From: UBA1268 sp965662195
Lineage (GTDB): Bacteria; Planctomycetota; Planctomycetia; Pirellulales; UBA1268
Direction: 5' to 3'
Length of the DNA stretch: 24,300 nt
NCBI GenBank assembly: GCA_965662195.1
Contig: CBFIHA010000061.1
Coordinates: forward strand, 1-24,300
In this document: one piece after another, positions 1 to 5,950 of the stretch
Position numbering within the stretch: position 1 is the stretch's first letter
Layout: each line of letters begins with the position of its first letter
Notes under the pieces: model-generated
Seen by the model: only the letters and a program-made list of their open reading frames with translations
Databases searched by the model: none
Told to the model about the DNA's origin: nothing
Position numbers and translations under genes: made by a program

Positions 1-228
1 ACCAGCTGGATGGCCGGCGGTGGCATCAAGCCGGGGGTCAGCTGGGGTGAGACCTGCGAGTATGGCTACAACGTCGCCAGTGACGGCGTGCATGTCCACG
101 ACTTCCACGCCACGCTGCTGCATCTTCTCGGCATCGACCACGAACGGCTGACCTATCGGTTCCAGGGCCGCCGCTACCGGCTGACCGATGTTCACGGCCA
201 TGTGGTCAAGGGCATTCTGGCGTCATAG
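1..228 (+). CDS. DUF1501 family protein, C-terminal part (5' end outside window)
   Basis: The frame is open from base 1 and ends at TAG 226-228, giving 75 residues. The stretch HVHDFHATLLHLLGIDHERL followed by TYRFQGR and LTDVHGHVV is the standard C-terminus of planctomycete DUF1501 proteins, a sulfatase/alkaline-phosphatase-like fold usually exported by the Tat route. It can be aligned almost residue by residue with the end of the full-length DUF1501 gene at 21632-23092 (HIHDLQATLLHLLGFDH, TYRFQGRDFRLTDVHGEVV), so the two are paralogues. The ATG at 10 is internal, not a start. The product is probably periplasmic or surface-associated; substrate and catalytic activity are not known for the family. 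It is probably the last gene of its unit, since decayed sequence follows. Confidence 0.9.
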   Translation, partial: TSWMAGGGIKPGVSWGETCEYGYNVASDGVHVHDFHATLLHLLGIDHERLTYRFQGRRYRLTDVHGHVVKGILAS

Positions 229-365
229 CCTCTGTTTGCTCGTGGCTTGGTCACGGTCGTCAAGACCGTGTGCAGGCCCGTGGGCTCATCTGAGGAGAAG
301 GAGACGGAGCGGGGGTCACTTCGCAGCACAGTGGGCAGCCGGATCGCCCCATCCCGTCCCTTTAA

Positions 366-650
366 CCTGATGGTTATGGCACAGAGGGTGCCGTCGACGA
401 TTCGTTGGTCTCGGGCTACACCCAGAACAGTGCCTTTGCCTGGCAGGCCGGGGGTGGCGTATTCTGGAATCTGACCGATCGCCTCACCGTCGATCTGAGT
501 TATCGCTTTCTGGCAATCAATGGCATCGACACACCGCTGACCTTTGCTGGCGGTGCCCTGCCGGCGGGGACGTACCGGTCCGCTCTCTCAGCCAACGACC
601 TCCTGTTGACTTTTCGGGTCGACGAGCCATTCGGCTGGCTGCGACGTTGA
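366..650 (+). pseudogene. Outer-membrane beta-barrel protein, C-terminal fragment
   Basis: An in-frame TAA at 363-365 precedes an open stretch that ends at TGA 648-650. It reads DGYGTEGAVDDSLVSGYT, then AFAWQAGGGVFWNLTDRLTVD, SYRFLAING and SANDLLLTFRVDEPF. Alternating aromatic and hydrophobic residues, the phrase AFAWQAG.GV.W and a closing strand ending near the C-terminus are typical of the last strands of OmpA-like or opacity-type outer-membrane beta-barrels. There is no plausible start or signal peptide, and a full barrel needs 150-200 residues. I read this as the last 3-4 strands of a lost gene. The only start-like codon is TTG 405, with no convincing ribosome site. The exact family cannot be fixed from so short a piece. 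Confidence 0.6.
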
Positions 651-690
651 CCGACAGGTGATGGAGTGATTTTTCCACCAAGGCATTTTC

Positions 691-2055
691 ATGGACACAC
701 TCTCTGCTCCTGAATCATTTGAGGGCAGACAACTCCTCGCCGCCTGCGTCCTGGTCTCACCGCCGGGCCGTATCTGCCCCGACAACGTCAGTGCAGCGGT
801 CTATGGGCCAACAGCTCCCAAGGCCCCGGCCACGCCAACATCCTTCAGCAGCCTCACCGACTCAGCGGCAGCCTTTGTCGTCTCGACGCTGGCAGACAAC
901 GGACCGGGATCACTGCGGCAGGCCATGCTCGATGCCAATGCCGCCATCTCGCCCGCGATTATTCGCTTTGATGTCACCAGAACGATTGTTGTCGGGGCCA
1001 CCCCACTGCCCGCCATCACCAACCCGGTCAACCTTGTCGGGCCGACCGCCTCGGGCAGTTCAGCCACCCCCGCCATCACCGTCGATTTTGAGAAAACCAC
1101 CGGCTTTGTCGTCGCCGCCGGGGCCGACGGTACCGCCATCGGCGCTCTCGCCATCGTCGATGCCAGCAGCGCTGGCATCAGGGTCATTGCGTCAAATGTC
1201 ACCATTGCAGGCTGCTTCATCGGCGTTGAGGCCGATGGGGTCACGGTTCAGGGGAACCAGGGTGATGGCATCCACCTCGAAGCATCGTCACGAAACAACC
1301 TCATTGGCAGTGTGGGCTCAACAGATACCTTCACGGTCTCCAACGTGATCAGCGGAAACGGTGGCAATGGCATTACCGTTGCCGGTGGTGAGGGAAGCAC
1401 CATCGCCATGAACAATATCGGCACCGATGCGACCGGCACCGTTGCCCGGCCCAATGCTGCAAGCGGTATCCAGCTCACTGCCGGAGCCACGAATACGCTG
1501 ATCGGCGGCGTGGCCTACGGTGCCGATCTGCCCAGCGGCGGAAACAATCCGACCGGGGGTGTGTTCGTCCGGCCGGCCCAGGGAAATCTGATTTCCGGAA
1601 ATACCCACAACGGCGTCCTGATCGACGACGGCGCAACACTTAATCAGCTCAGTGGCAACTACATCGGCACAACGGCCAGTGGCTCAGCCAGCCTGGGGAA
1701 CGGCGCGGATGGCGTGGCGATTATCGCAGCCGATGGCAACCGGCTGCTTGGCACAACAGCCACCCAAAGCCCCTTCGTCTTTTACAATGTGCTCTCCGGC
1801 AACCGGGGAAACGGGCTGCGGATTACCGATTCGAACGACACTGTGGTCCATGCAAACTTCTGTGGCCTCGGCGCCGACAATGCCACGGCGGTTCCCAATC
1901 TCGGCAGCGGCATGCTGGTTTCAGATCGATCCGCACGCGTCAATGCCGGCGGAGAAATTCCACTGGGCAACGTCATGTCGGGGAATGCCCAGCACGGCAT
2001 TGAGGTCCGGGACACGGCAAGCGGGCTGCTATCGTTCAACAACTTTGTCGGCTAA
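691..2055 (+). CDS. Right-handed parallel beta-helix repeat protein, N-terminal part ending at premature TAA
   Basis: 454 residues from ATG 691; AAGG lies six bases upstream. Residues 8-16 (ESFEGRQLLAA) resemble the LEPR-XLL motif found at the N-terminus of many planctomycete extracellular proteins, here without a classic signal peptide. Then comes the phrase VVSTLADNGPGSLRQAMLDAN, typical of secreted parallel beta-helix proteins, followed by repeated turns such as NVISGNGGNGI, NLISGNTHNGV, NVLSGNRGNGL and NVMSGNAQHGI, with N[IF].G.. tags (NNIGTDATG, NYIGTTASG). Such repeats form a parallel beta-helix found in surface adhesins and polysaccharide-active proteins. The stop TAA at 2053-2055 is in frame with a continuing helix (next entry), so the gene is probably broken rather than naturally short. 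The function of the intact protein is unknown. Confidence 0.7.
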   Translation: MDTLSAPESFEGRQLLAACVLVSPPGRICPDNVSAAVYGPTAPKAPATPTSFSSLTDSAAAFVVSTLADNGPGSLRQAMLDANAAISPAIIRFDVTRTIVVGATPLPAITNPVNLVGPTASGSSATPAITVDFEKTTGFVVAAGADGTAIGALAIVDASSAGIRVIASNVTIAGCFIGVEADGVTVQGNQGDGIHLEASSRNNLIGSVGSTDTFTVSNVISGNGGNGITVAGGEGSTIAMNNIGTDATGTVARPNAASGIQLTAGATNTLIGGVAYGADLPSGGNNPTGGVFVRPAQGNLISGNTHNGVLIDDGATLNQLSGNYIGTTASGSASLGNGADGVAIIAADGNRLLGTTATQSPFVFYNVLSGNRGNGLRITDSNDTVVHANFCGLGADNATAVPNLGSGMLVSDRSARVNAGGEIPLGNVMSGNAQHGIEVRDTASGLLSFNNFVG

Positions 2056-2565
2056 TCGGCATTTGGTGGTGCTGTTCCCAATCAGGCCGCCGGCATCTTG
2101 ATCAGTTCCACCAACCCGGCATTCGACCCGAACGATTCCAGCACCTGGAACCGGGTGCGGACCTGCCTGATTGGCGGAAATACTGGTGACGGGATTGTCT
2201 TTGCCGGGGGTGCCCACGGCGCTGAGGTCACCGATACGGCAGTGGGGACCAACTCGAACATCAAGCTGCCGATTCCCAACGGTGGCAACGGCATCGTGGT
2301 GGGTGGCACTGCCAACACCATCGCGATTGGGGGCTTTGAGCCATCGGTTGAGCGGGTTGACGGTGGCTTTGGGGTGCATGTCGGCAGCAGCGGTGGGTAC
2401 GGCAGGGGCAACACCGTGATCAGTAATCGGGCCTTCGGGCTCTATGCCGTCGGTGACTGTGCCGGCTCTGTCGTGCTGGGCAACAGCTTCGCTTTCAACG
2501 GACTCGGAAACGAGCAGCTAACGCGGGCCACCGGACTCCTGGGGCCAGTGGTGTCATCGAGCTGA
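2056..2565 (+). pseudogene. In-frame continuation of the beta-helix gene after the TAA
   Basis: The same reading frame as 691-2055 stays open for 169 more codons after the TAA, up to TGA 2563-2565. It keeps the same repeat grammar: AVPNQAAGILISS, CLIGGNTGDGIVFAGG, NGGNGIVVGGTANTIAIGG, NTVISNRAFGLYAVGD, VVLGNSFAFNGLGN. There is no convincing ribosome site or start just after the stop, so independent translation is unlikely. From about 2540 the neighbouring frame becomes an IS91-type transposase, so the last ten or so residues (from GLLGP) may already be foreign. The natural 3' end of the gene is missing. Either one nonsense change or a sequencing error explains the break. Confidence 0.7.
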
Positions 2566-3147
2566 CGCCCTTTGAGTTTCTGGCCCGGCTGGCAGCGCTG
2601 ATCCCACCGCCCCGGCGGCACCGGCATCGGTATCACGGGATGTTTGCCGCGAACCACCCCCTGCGGCCAGCGGTCACGGCGCTTGCCGTCGGGAATATCG
2701 GCAAGCACCTGGAAGCGAAGACGGGCGGACATGCCGGTGCAGCGGCTGCCGCGGGGAGCGGCTGCTGCGGCCCGGCTGCAAGTATTGTTGGAAAGTCACG
2801 CCGTCACGATACGTCGCGGATTACCTGGGCAAAGCTCCTCGCACGGCTTGATGAAGAGTTTCCACTGTCGTGTTCCAGCTGCGGCGGTGGCATCCGGCTG
2901 CTTGTAAACGGCCGGCAGGAGCCGGCCCACTTTGAACCGGAAGTTCACAAGCGGAAGAAGGCCAGGATGGATTCGACCGCGTGAAATCAGATCTTGACGC
3001 ATCTCGGCGAACCACCGGAGCCGCCGCACGTGTCACCAGCCGGGGGGCCACCCGTTGACTGGGTGAGCTGGTGCAGTCCCCTGGTGCTGGGAGTTCGAGC
3101 ACGCATCACCTGATGACCTGCCCATGATCGATATTCACCACCGCTGA
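2541..3147 (+). pseudogene. IS91-family (Y2_Tnp) transposase, C-terminal remnant
   Basis: In the frame containing 2553, the sequence reads GVIELTPFEFLARLAALIPP, PPRRHRHRYHG, NHPLRPAVTAL, then ITWAKLLARLDEEFPL and a CSSCGG zinc-type pair (2871-2885). These are signatures of the C-terminal half of IS91-type Y2 transposases, in the variant common in Planctomycetes. An in-frame TGA at 2982-2984 interrupts it; just after it the same frame gives QILTHLGEPPEPPHVSPAGG, the usual next block. The following DW.ELVQ block needs a one-base shift near 3061, and the final DDLPMIDIHHR, matching the family's DIHSL-like end, lies in yet another frame and stops at 3145-3147. The catalytic N-terminal half with the HUH-type tyrosines is absent. 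Between CSSCGG.IRL and ILTHLGEP about 75 bases do not match the family and include the perfect palindrome GGCCGGC-AGGA-GCCGGCC (2910-2927), perhaps a small later insertion. Confidence 0.8.
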
Positions 3148-3153
3148 CTGTCC

Positions 3154-3184
3154 GTGGAAAAATCCCTCCGTGGCCTTTTTCCAC
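3154..3184. repeat. Hairpin 1 after the IS91 remnant
   Basis: Perfect inverted repeat GTGGAAAAA (3154-3162) and TTTTTCCAC (3176-3184), 13-base loop. It starts seven bases after the last codon of the transposase remnant. The word TTTTTCCAC recurs at 3252-3260 within hairpin 3, so alternative pairings exist. Confidence 0.7.
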
Positions 3185-3187
3185 TTG

Positions 3188-3225
3188 GGCAACACCCGAA
3201 AACGCCAAGGGTTTTCGGGGTTGCC
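3188..3225. repeat. Hairpin 2 after the IS91 remnant
   Basis: GGCAAC-A-CCCGAAAAC (3188-3203) pairs with GTTTTCGGG-GTTGCC (3211-3225): 15 base pairs with one bulged A and a seven-base loop. This is the strongest fold in the non-coding stretch. IS91-type elements carry small palindromes at the replication-terminal ends; a role as part of such an end is inference. Confidence 0.75.
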
Positions 3226-3244
3226 AATCGCCGCATCCTGCGAC

Positions 3245-3268
3245 GGCAGACTTTTTCCACAGTCTGCC
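3245..3268. repeat. Hairpin 3 after the IS91 remnant
   Basis: GGCAGACT (3245-3252) and AGTCTGCC (3261-3268) form a perfect 8-bp stem with loop TTTTCCAC. From its end to about 3513 I see no gene or clear structure. Confidence 0.7.
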
Positions 3269-3513
3269 AACAGCAGGTGCGCTTCCTTCGCGACGCTCGA
3301 TCCCGCTGCCGCATCGAATGCGATTCGGAACCGGTCTGCGCAAAGAACAGAATGCAGCGAATGAGCCAATTCTTTCTCACCTTTTTCTGCCGTTTCCGAG
3401 GCAGGCGAGGAGGCGACTTGCCCTCAAAAGAGAGCGGAAGCCGACTGTCCGGCTGTTGCCGGCGGGCAAGACGCTTGCGGAAGTGCCGTTGACCGTCCTA
3501 TCCTCTCCCTTCT

Positions 3514-3747
3514 GTCTGGGCCCATCTGCTCCGCGAGGAGTTCCAGCGGTTCTGGGAATACACCAGCCCGGCATGGGCGGGCAAGCCCCTCGCCTTGGGC
3601 ACCATCTCGGCAGGTATCGTCGAGGGATTCAACGGCAAGGCAAAACTGACAACCAGAAAAGCGTAGGGCTTCCGCACGCCAGAAGGCATCGAATTCACGC
3701 TGTTTCATGTGTTGGGGAACCTACCCGAGCCCGAATTCACCCACTGA
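3514..3747 (+). pseudogene. ISL3-family transposase, C-terminal remnant with internal TAG
   Basis: The frame reads VWAHLLREEFQRFWEYTSPAW, AGKPLALG, then ISAGIVEGFNGKAKLTTRKA, a TAG at 3664-3666, and GFRTPEGIEFTLFHVLGNLP, PEPEFTH, TGA 3745-3747. This is the end of the DDE transposase of ISL3 elements, where (S/A)G.VEG.NNKAK, RK.YGFRT and LG.LPEPE.TH are standard. The TAG stands where the family has tyrosine, so it is probably a TAC/TAT to TAG change. About 30 residues usually found between the AGK block and the SGVVEG block are missing, so an internal deletion also occurred. The catalytic D...D is absent. Nothing upstream in this frame continues beyond a TGA at 3490. Confidence 0.8.
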
Positions 3748-3802
3748 TTCTGCTGCGGGGCCCCTTTTACAGCAATGACCATGATCCGCGAGGTTGCGGA
3801 AG

Positions 3803-3831
3803 TTGCCCCTGCCTCACAACTGCGATAAAAT
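3803..3831 (+). promoter_or_regulatory. Sigma70-like promoter of the toxin-antitoxin pair
   Basis: TTGCCC (3803-3808), 17 bases, TAAAAT (3826-3831). Spacing and hexamers fit a housekeeping promoter, and it lies 46 bases upstream of the antitoxin start. Confidence 0.55.
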
Positions 3832-3849
3832 TAACCAGTCATTGGTTAA
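3831..3849. promoter_or_regulatory. Probable antitoxin operator (inverted repeat)
   Basis: TTAACCA (3831-3837), five-base spacer, TGGTTAA (3843-3849). It touches the -10 element and is followed by a second palindrome ACAATTGT (3849-3856). Phd/YefM antitoxins bind such sites to repress their own operon; that this is the site is inference from position. Confidence 0.55.
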
Positions 3850-3877
3850 CAATTGTCCAAAGCTCGGGAGGCATGGC

Positions 3878-4138
3878 GTGGCAAGCATCTCAGCATTCGA
3901 TGCGAAAACGCGATTCGGAGAGTTGCTGAAGCGTGTCGCGCAGGGTGAGGAGATCGTCATCACCCGGCACGACAAGCCAGTGGCCCGAATCGTGCCAGAG
4001 GGTGCTTTCGGAGGGGAGCAGGGTCGCCGCGCTTCAGCCGCTCTCCTCGATCTCCAACGATCCATAGCGCGACGAACCAAGGGAACTCCACTCACCGATG
4101 CTGACGTGCGATCGGCCATTGAGGAGGGGCGTTGCTGA
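3878..4138 (+). CDS. Antitoxin, Phd/YefM family
   Basis: 86 residues. I chose GTG 3878 because GGGAGG (3866-3871) lies six bases upstream and the Phd fold starts right there: ASISAFDAKTRFGELLKRVA, then GEEIVITRHDKPVARIVP. This is the canonical Phd N-terminal DNA-binding and dimer domain. The C-terminal tail (residues ~55-86, RSIARRTKGTPLTDADVRSA) is the usual disordered region that folds on the toxin. It is followed three bases later by a PIN-domain gene, the normal antitoxin-toxin order. The upstream promoter and palindrome support autoregulation. A longer frame reaching upstream to 3794 would cover the promoter and is unlikely to be translated. The flanking DNA is full of insertion-sequence debris, so the pair probably arrived by transfer. 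Confidence 0.9.
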   Translation: MASISAFDAKTRFGELLKRVAQGEEIVITRHDKPVARIVPEGAFGGEQGRRASAALLDLQRSIARRTKGTPLTDADVRSAIEEGRC

Positions 4139-4141
4139 CCG

Positions 4142-4570
4142 ATGACACCGACACGGTTCGTCGCCGATGCCTCAGTTGCGATGGCCTGGGTCCACCCCGG
4201 ACAAGCCACCACCTCAACGCAGGCAATGCTCGAAGCGGTCGCCACCGGCGCGATACTTGAGGTGCCGTCTTTGTGGTCACTGGAGGTGGCGAATGCTCTG
4301 CTTGTGCTCAGGCGGCGAGGGCGAATCACCGAACGCGAAAGACGGCTGGCAGCCGAGAATATCCTGCTGTTGCCGCATCTCGTTGACGGCGATGGCGGCG
4401 GTTTGGCATTTACGAAACTGACAGAACTGGCAGCAAAGTATGGCCTCTCGATCTACGATGCTGCGTACCTGGAGCTTGCCATGCGGCGGAATCTCCCCTT
4501 GGCGACGAAGGACGCCCCGCTCGGCGACGCCGCCCGCAAGGCGCGAGTGGCCACGTGGCCCGTTGCGTGA
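4142..4570 (+). CDS. PIN-domain toxin, VapC-type ribonuclease
   Basis: 142 residues from ATG 4142, three bases after the antitoxin stop, with GAGGAGGGG about 12 bases upstream inside the antitoxin gene. The PIN fold is clear: FVADASVAMAW (Asp9), SLEVANALL (Glu48), IYDAAYLELAMRRNLPLATKD (Asp106 and Asp124), giving the four acidic residues that hold the metal ion. VapC toxins cut specific RNAs, usually tRNA or rRNA, and are silenced by the partner antitoxin. Length and all active-site residues are intact, so the toxin looks functional. Here the partner is Phd-like, a common mixed pairing. Target RNA cannot be told from sequence. Confidence 0.92.
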   Translation: MTPTRFVADASVAMAWVHPGQATTSTQAMLEAVATGAILEVPSLWSLEVANALLVLRRRGRITERERRLAAENILLLPHLVDGDGGGLAFTKLTELAAKYGLSIYDAAYLELAMRRNLPLATKDAPLGDAARKARVATWPVA

Positions 4571-4587
4571 GAGCGCGGTTGGGCTGT

Positions 4588-5055
4588 TCAGCTGACCAAG
4601 TCGGAGATCGTGCCGGTGCTGTCGCCGTGGCGGTCCACGTCGACGCCCGAGCCCTTGAGGAGTGTGAGCCAGGCGTTGCACAGCGGTGTGTTTTTCGGCC
4701 CGACGATGTTGTGGCCGAGCTTCACGCTCGCGCCGTGGCCGGCGATGAGCGTCGGACAGTTGGTCAGCTCGTGGCCAGTGCGGATGTTGCTGCCGAAGAC
4801 CACCGTCGTGTGAGCGAAGAGCGTCGTGCCCGCCGGCTTTGCGGCGGCCTTGAGCCGGTCGAAGAAGCCGGCGAAGAGTTCGCTCTGGGCGAGGTCGCGT
4901 CGCTGGGAGGCATCGAGCTGCTCATTGCGACTGCCGTGGTAATGGCTCATGTCGTGCGGACGCACCTTGATGTCGAGACGCGTGAGAAGCGAGGCCACCG
5001 GACTCGTGGTCGTGGGCTGACCCGCCTCCGGCGGTGTTCCTATACTGCCGGCCAT
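4588..5055 (-). pseudogene. DUF1552 family protein, C-terminal fragment
   Basis: From ATG 5055 to TGA 4588 the frame gives 155 residues. The part from about residue 40 reads HGSRNEQLDASQRRDLAQSE, LFAGFFDRLKAA, TTLFAHTTVVFGSN, CPTLIAGHGA, LGHNIVGPKNTPLCNAWLTL, GDSTGTISDL. This is the C-terminal third of DUF1552 proteins (HXXSHH type), exported planctomycete and proteobacterial proteins related in layout to DUF1501. Full family members have about 400-450 residues and a Tat signal; both are missing. The ATG at 5055 overlaps the ATG of the opposite gene in the word CATG and has no clear ribosome site. The gene is convergent with vapC, 17 bases away. I read it as a truncated, probably dead gene. 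Confidence 0.75.
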
Positions 5056-5419
5056 GATCGTCTCCCACAGCCTGCGGTGTATTTTCCTGAAGCCCTTCAA
5101 GGTGGGCGGCACCAGTGTGCTCCAGGCACTCGGAATGAACTGCCGTGACGGTGACCTCGTCAGTGCGGTTTTCCTCGACCCGGAAGACCTGCAGCGGTTT
5201 CCCACCAGCCAGTTGACGCCGCTCCCGCAGCATCGCTGTCCGGACTGCCCGCGGGCCACGAGGTACCAAATCAATACCTCGCTGAACACGCACGCCCTGC
5301 CGCGAATGATTCGTGAGGCAGTCGGCCAGGACACATGGAGCAACTCCTTTCGGTTCACCATGGCGCTGCCATGGGGCGAGGCAGCCTGTCAAAAAAAGCC
5401 ACGGCCTGGTTGGTTGTGA
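5054..5419 (+). pseudogene. Sulfotransferase-family protein, N-terminal fragment
   Basis: 121 residues from ATG 5054. MIVSHSLRCIFLKPFKVGGT followed by SVLQALGMNC resembles the start of Sulfotransfer_2 proteins, where (I/V)SH...FIF.K..K.AGTS forms the PAPS 5'-phosphosulfate loop. HALPRMIREAVGQDTW and SFRFTMALPWGEA correspond to the family's H.....I...G...W...FKF..VRNPW.R. The second block is poorly kept: the usual RNPWDR has become ALPWGEA, so the 3'-phosphate site is damaged. The frame then ends in KPRPGWL at TGA 5417-5419, where 200-300 residues are usual. An IS3 element follows within about 120 bases, and no C-terminal remainder was found behind it. Family assignment rests on short motifs. 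Confidence 0.5.
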
Positions 5420-5539
5420 GCCCACCGCAATTCTCCCTTCTCCAAGGAGCCGCTGGTTCGGTACTGTCCTGCTCCCGTCGAACCTGGAATCTTCGTTGGC
5501 CTGGATTAGCGTGTCTTTTCCCTCTGAGTTTTCCACACC

Positions 5540-5911
5540 ATGTCCCAGAAGCGCAAGCGGCTCTCCGGCGCCGAGACGATCGCGATCGTCAAGCGGTACC
5601 TCGTCGAGCGGATCCCCATCTCCGACCGGTGCGATGAGCATGGGCTTCAGCCCAGCCAGATCTATCGATGGCAGGCCGCCATCTTCGAGCACGGCGCCGA
5701 CGTGTTCGACCTGAAGCGAAGTAGACAGGCCAAGGCCGCTGAGTCGGCCAAGGACGCCAAGATCGTGAAGCTCGAGGATGTTCTGGCCAAGAAAGAGGCC
5801 AAGATCGCCCAGAAGAACGAAGTCATCTCCGAACTCATGGAGGAGAACGTCCTGGCAAAAAAGCCAGTGGGGAGCTCTGAAAGGACGCTGGGTTCCCCCC
5901 GACACCCGTGA
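5540..5911 (+). CDS. IS3 transposase OrfA, altered C-terminus
   Basis: 123 residues from ATG 5540. MSQKRKRLSGAETIAIVKRY and LQPSQIYRWQAAI form the HTH_Tnp_1 DNA-binding domain; residues 70-105 (KIVKLEDVLAKKEAKIAQKN) form a leucine-zipper coiled coil that joins OrfA to OrfAB. In relatives OrfA ends in KK.(L/S)GEL. Here that ending (ASGEL, TGA 5878-5880) is present but one frame away, directly after the run AAAAAAG at 5857-5863, so the frame instead runs on to TGA 5909-5911. Loss of one A from a run of seven would explain this. OrfA binds the element ends and regulates OrfAB formation. Confidence 0.75.
   Translation: MSQKRKRLSGAETIAIVKRYLVERIPISDRCDEHGLQPSQIYRWQAAIFEHGADVFDLKRSRQAKAAESAKDAKIVKLEDVLAKKEAKIAQKNEVISELMEENVLAKKPVGSSERTLGSPRHP
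5857..5863 (+). promoter_or_regulatory. A-run slippery site between orfA and orfB
   Basis: A_AAA_AAG in the present orfA frame. IS3 elements make the OrfAB transposase by -1 slipping at such a site. With one more A, orfA would end in GEL-stop and the following LKGRWVPPDTRDEV would lie in the -1 frame, exactly the family arrangement. Confidence 0.55.
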
Positions 5912-5950
5912 CGAAGTGACTACATCGGCAAGTGGATAGTCCGCGCCGAA

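Noticed and set aside
801..1348. Overlapping frames on both strands within the beta-helix gene
   Set aside because: Compositional shadows, rich in Arg, Pro and Ser; the beta-helix frame carries the repeat structure.
2053..2055. Stop-codon readthrough or recoding as an explanation of the TAA
   Set aside because: No recoding structure or special downstream context was seen, and the gene is also truncated at its 3' end, so simple decay is more likely.
3318..3929. 203-codon plus-strand frame running from the hairpin region into the antitoxin
   Set aside because: It crosses the ISL3 remnant, the promoter and the antitoxin in the wrong frame and has no domain.
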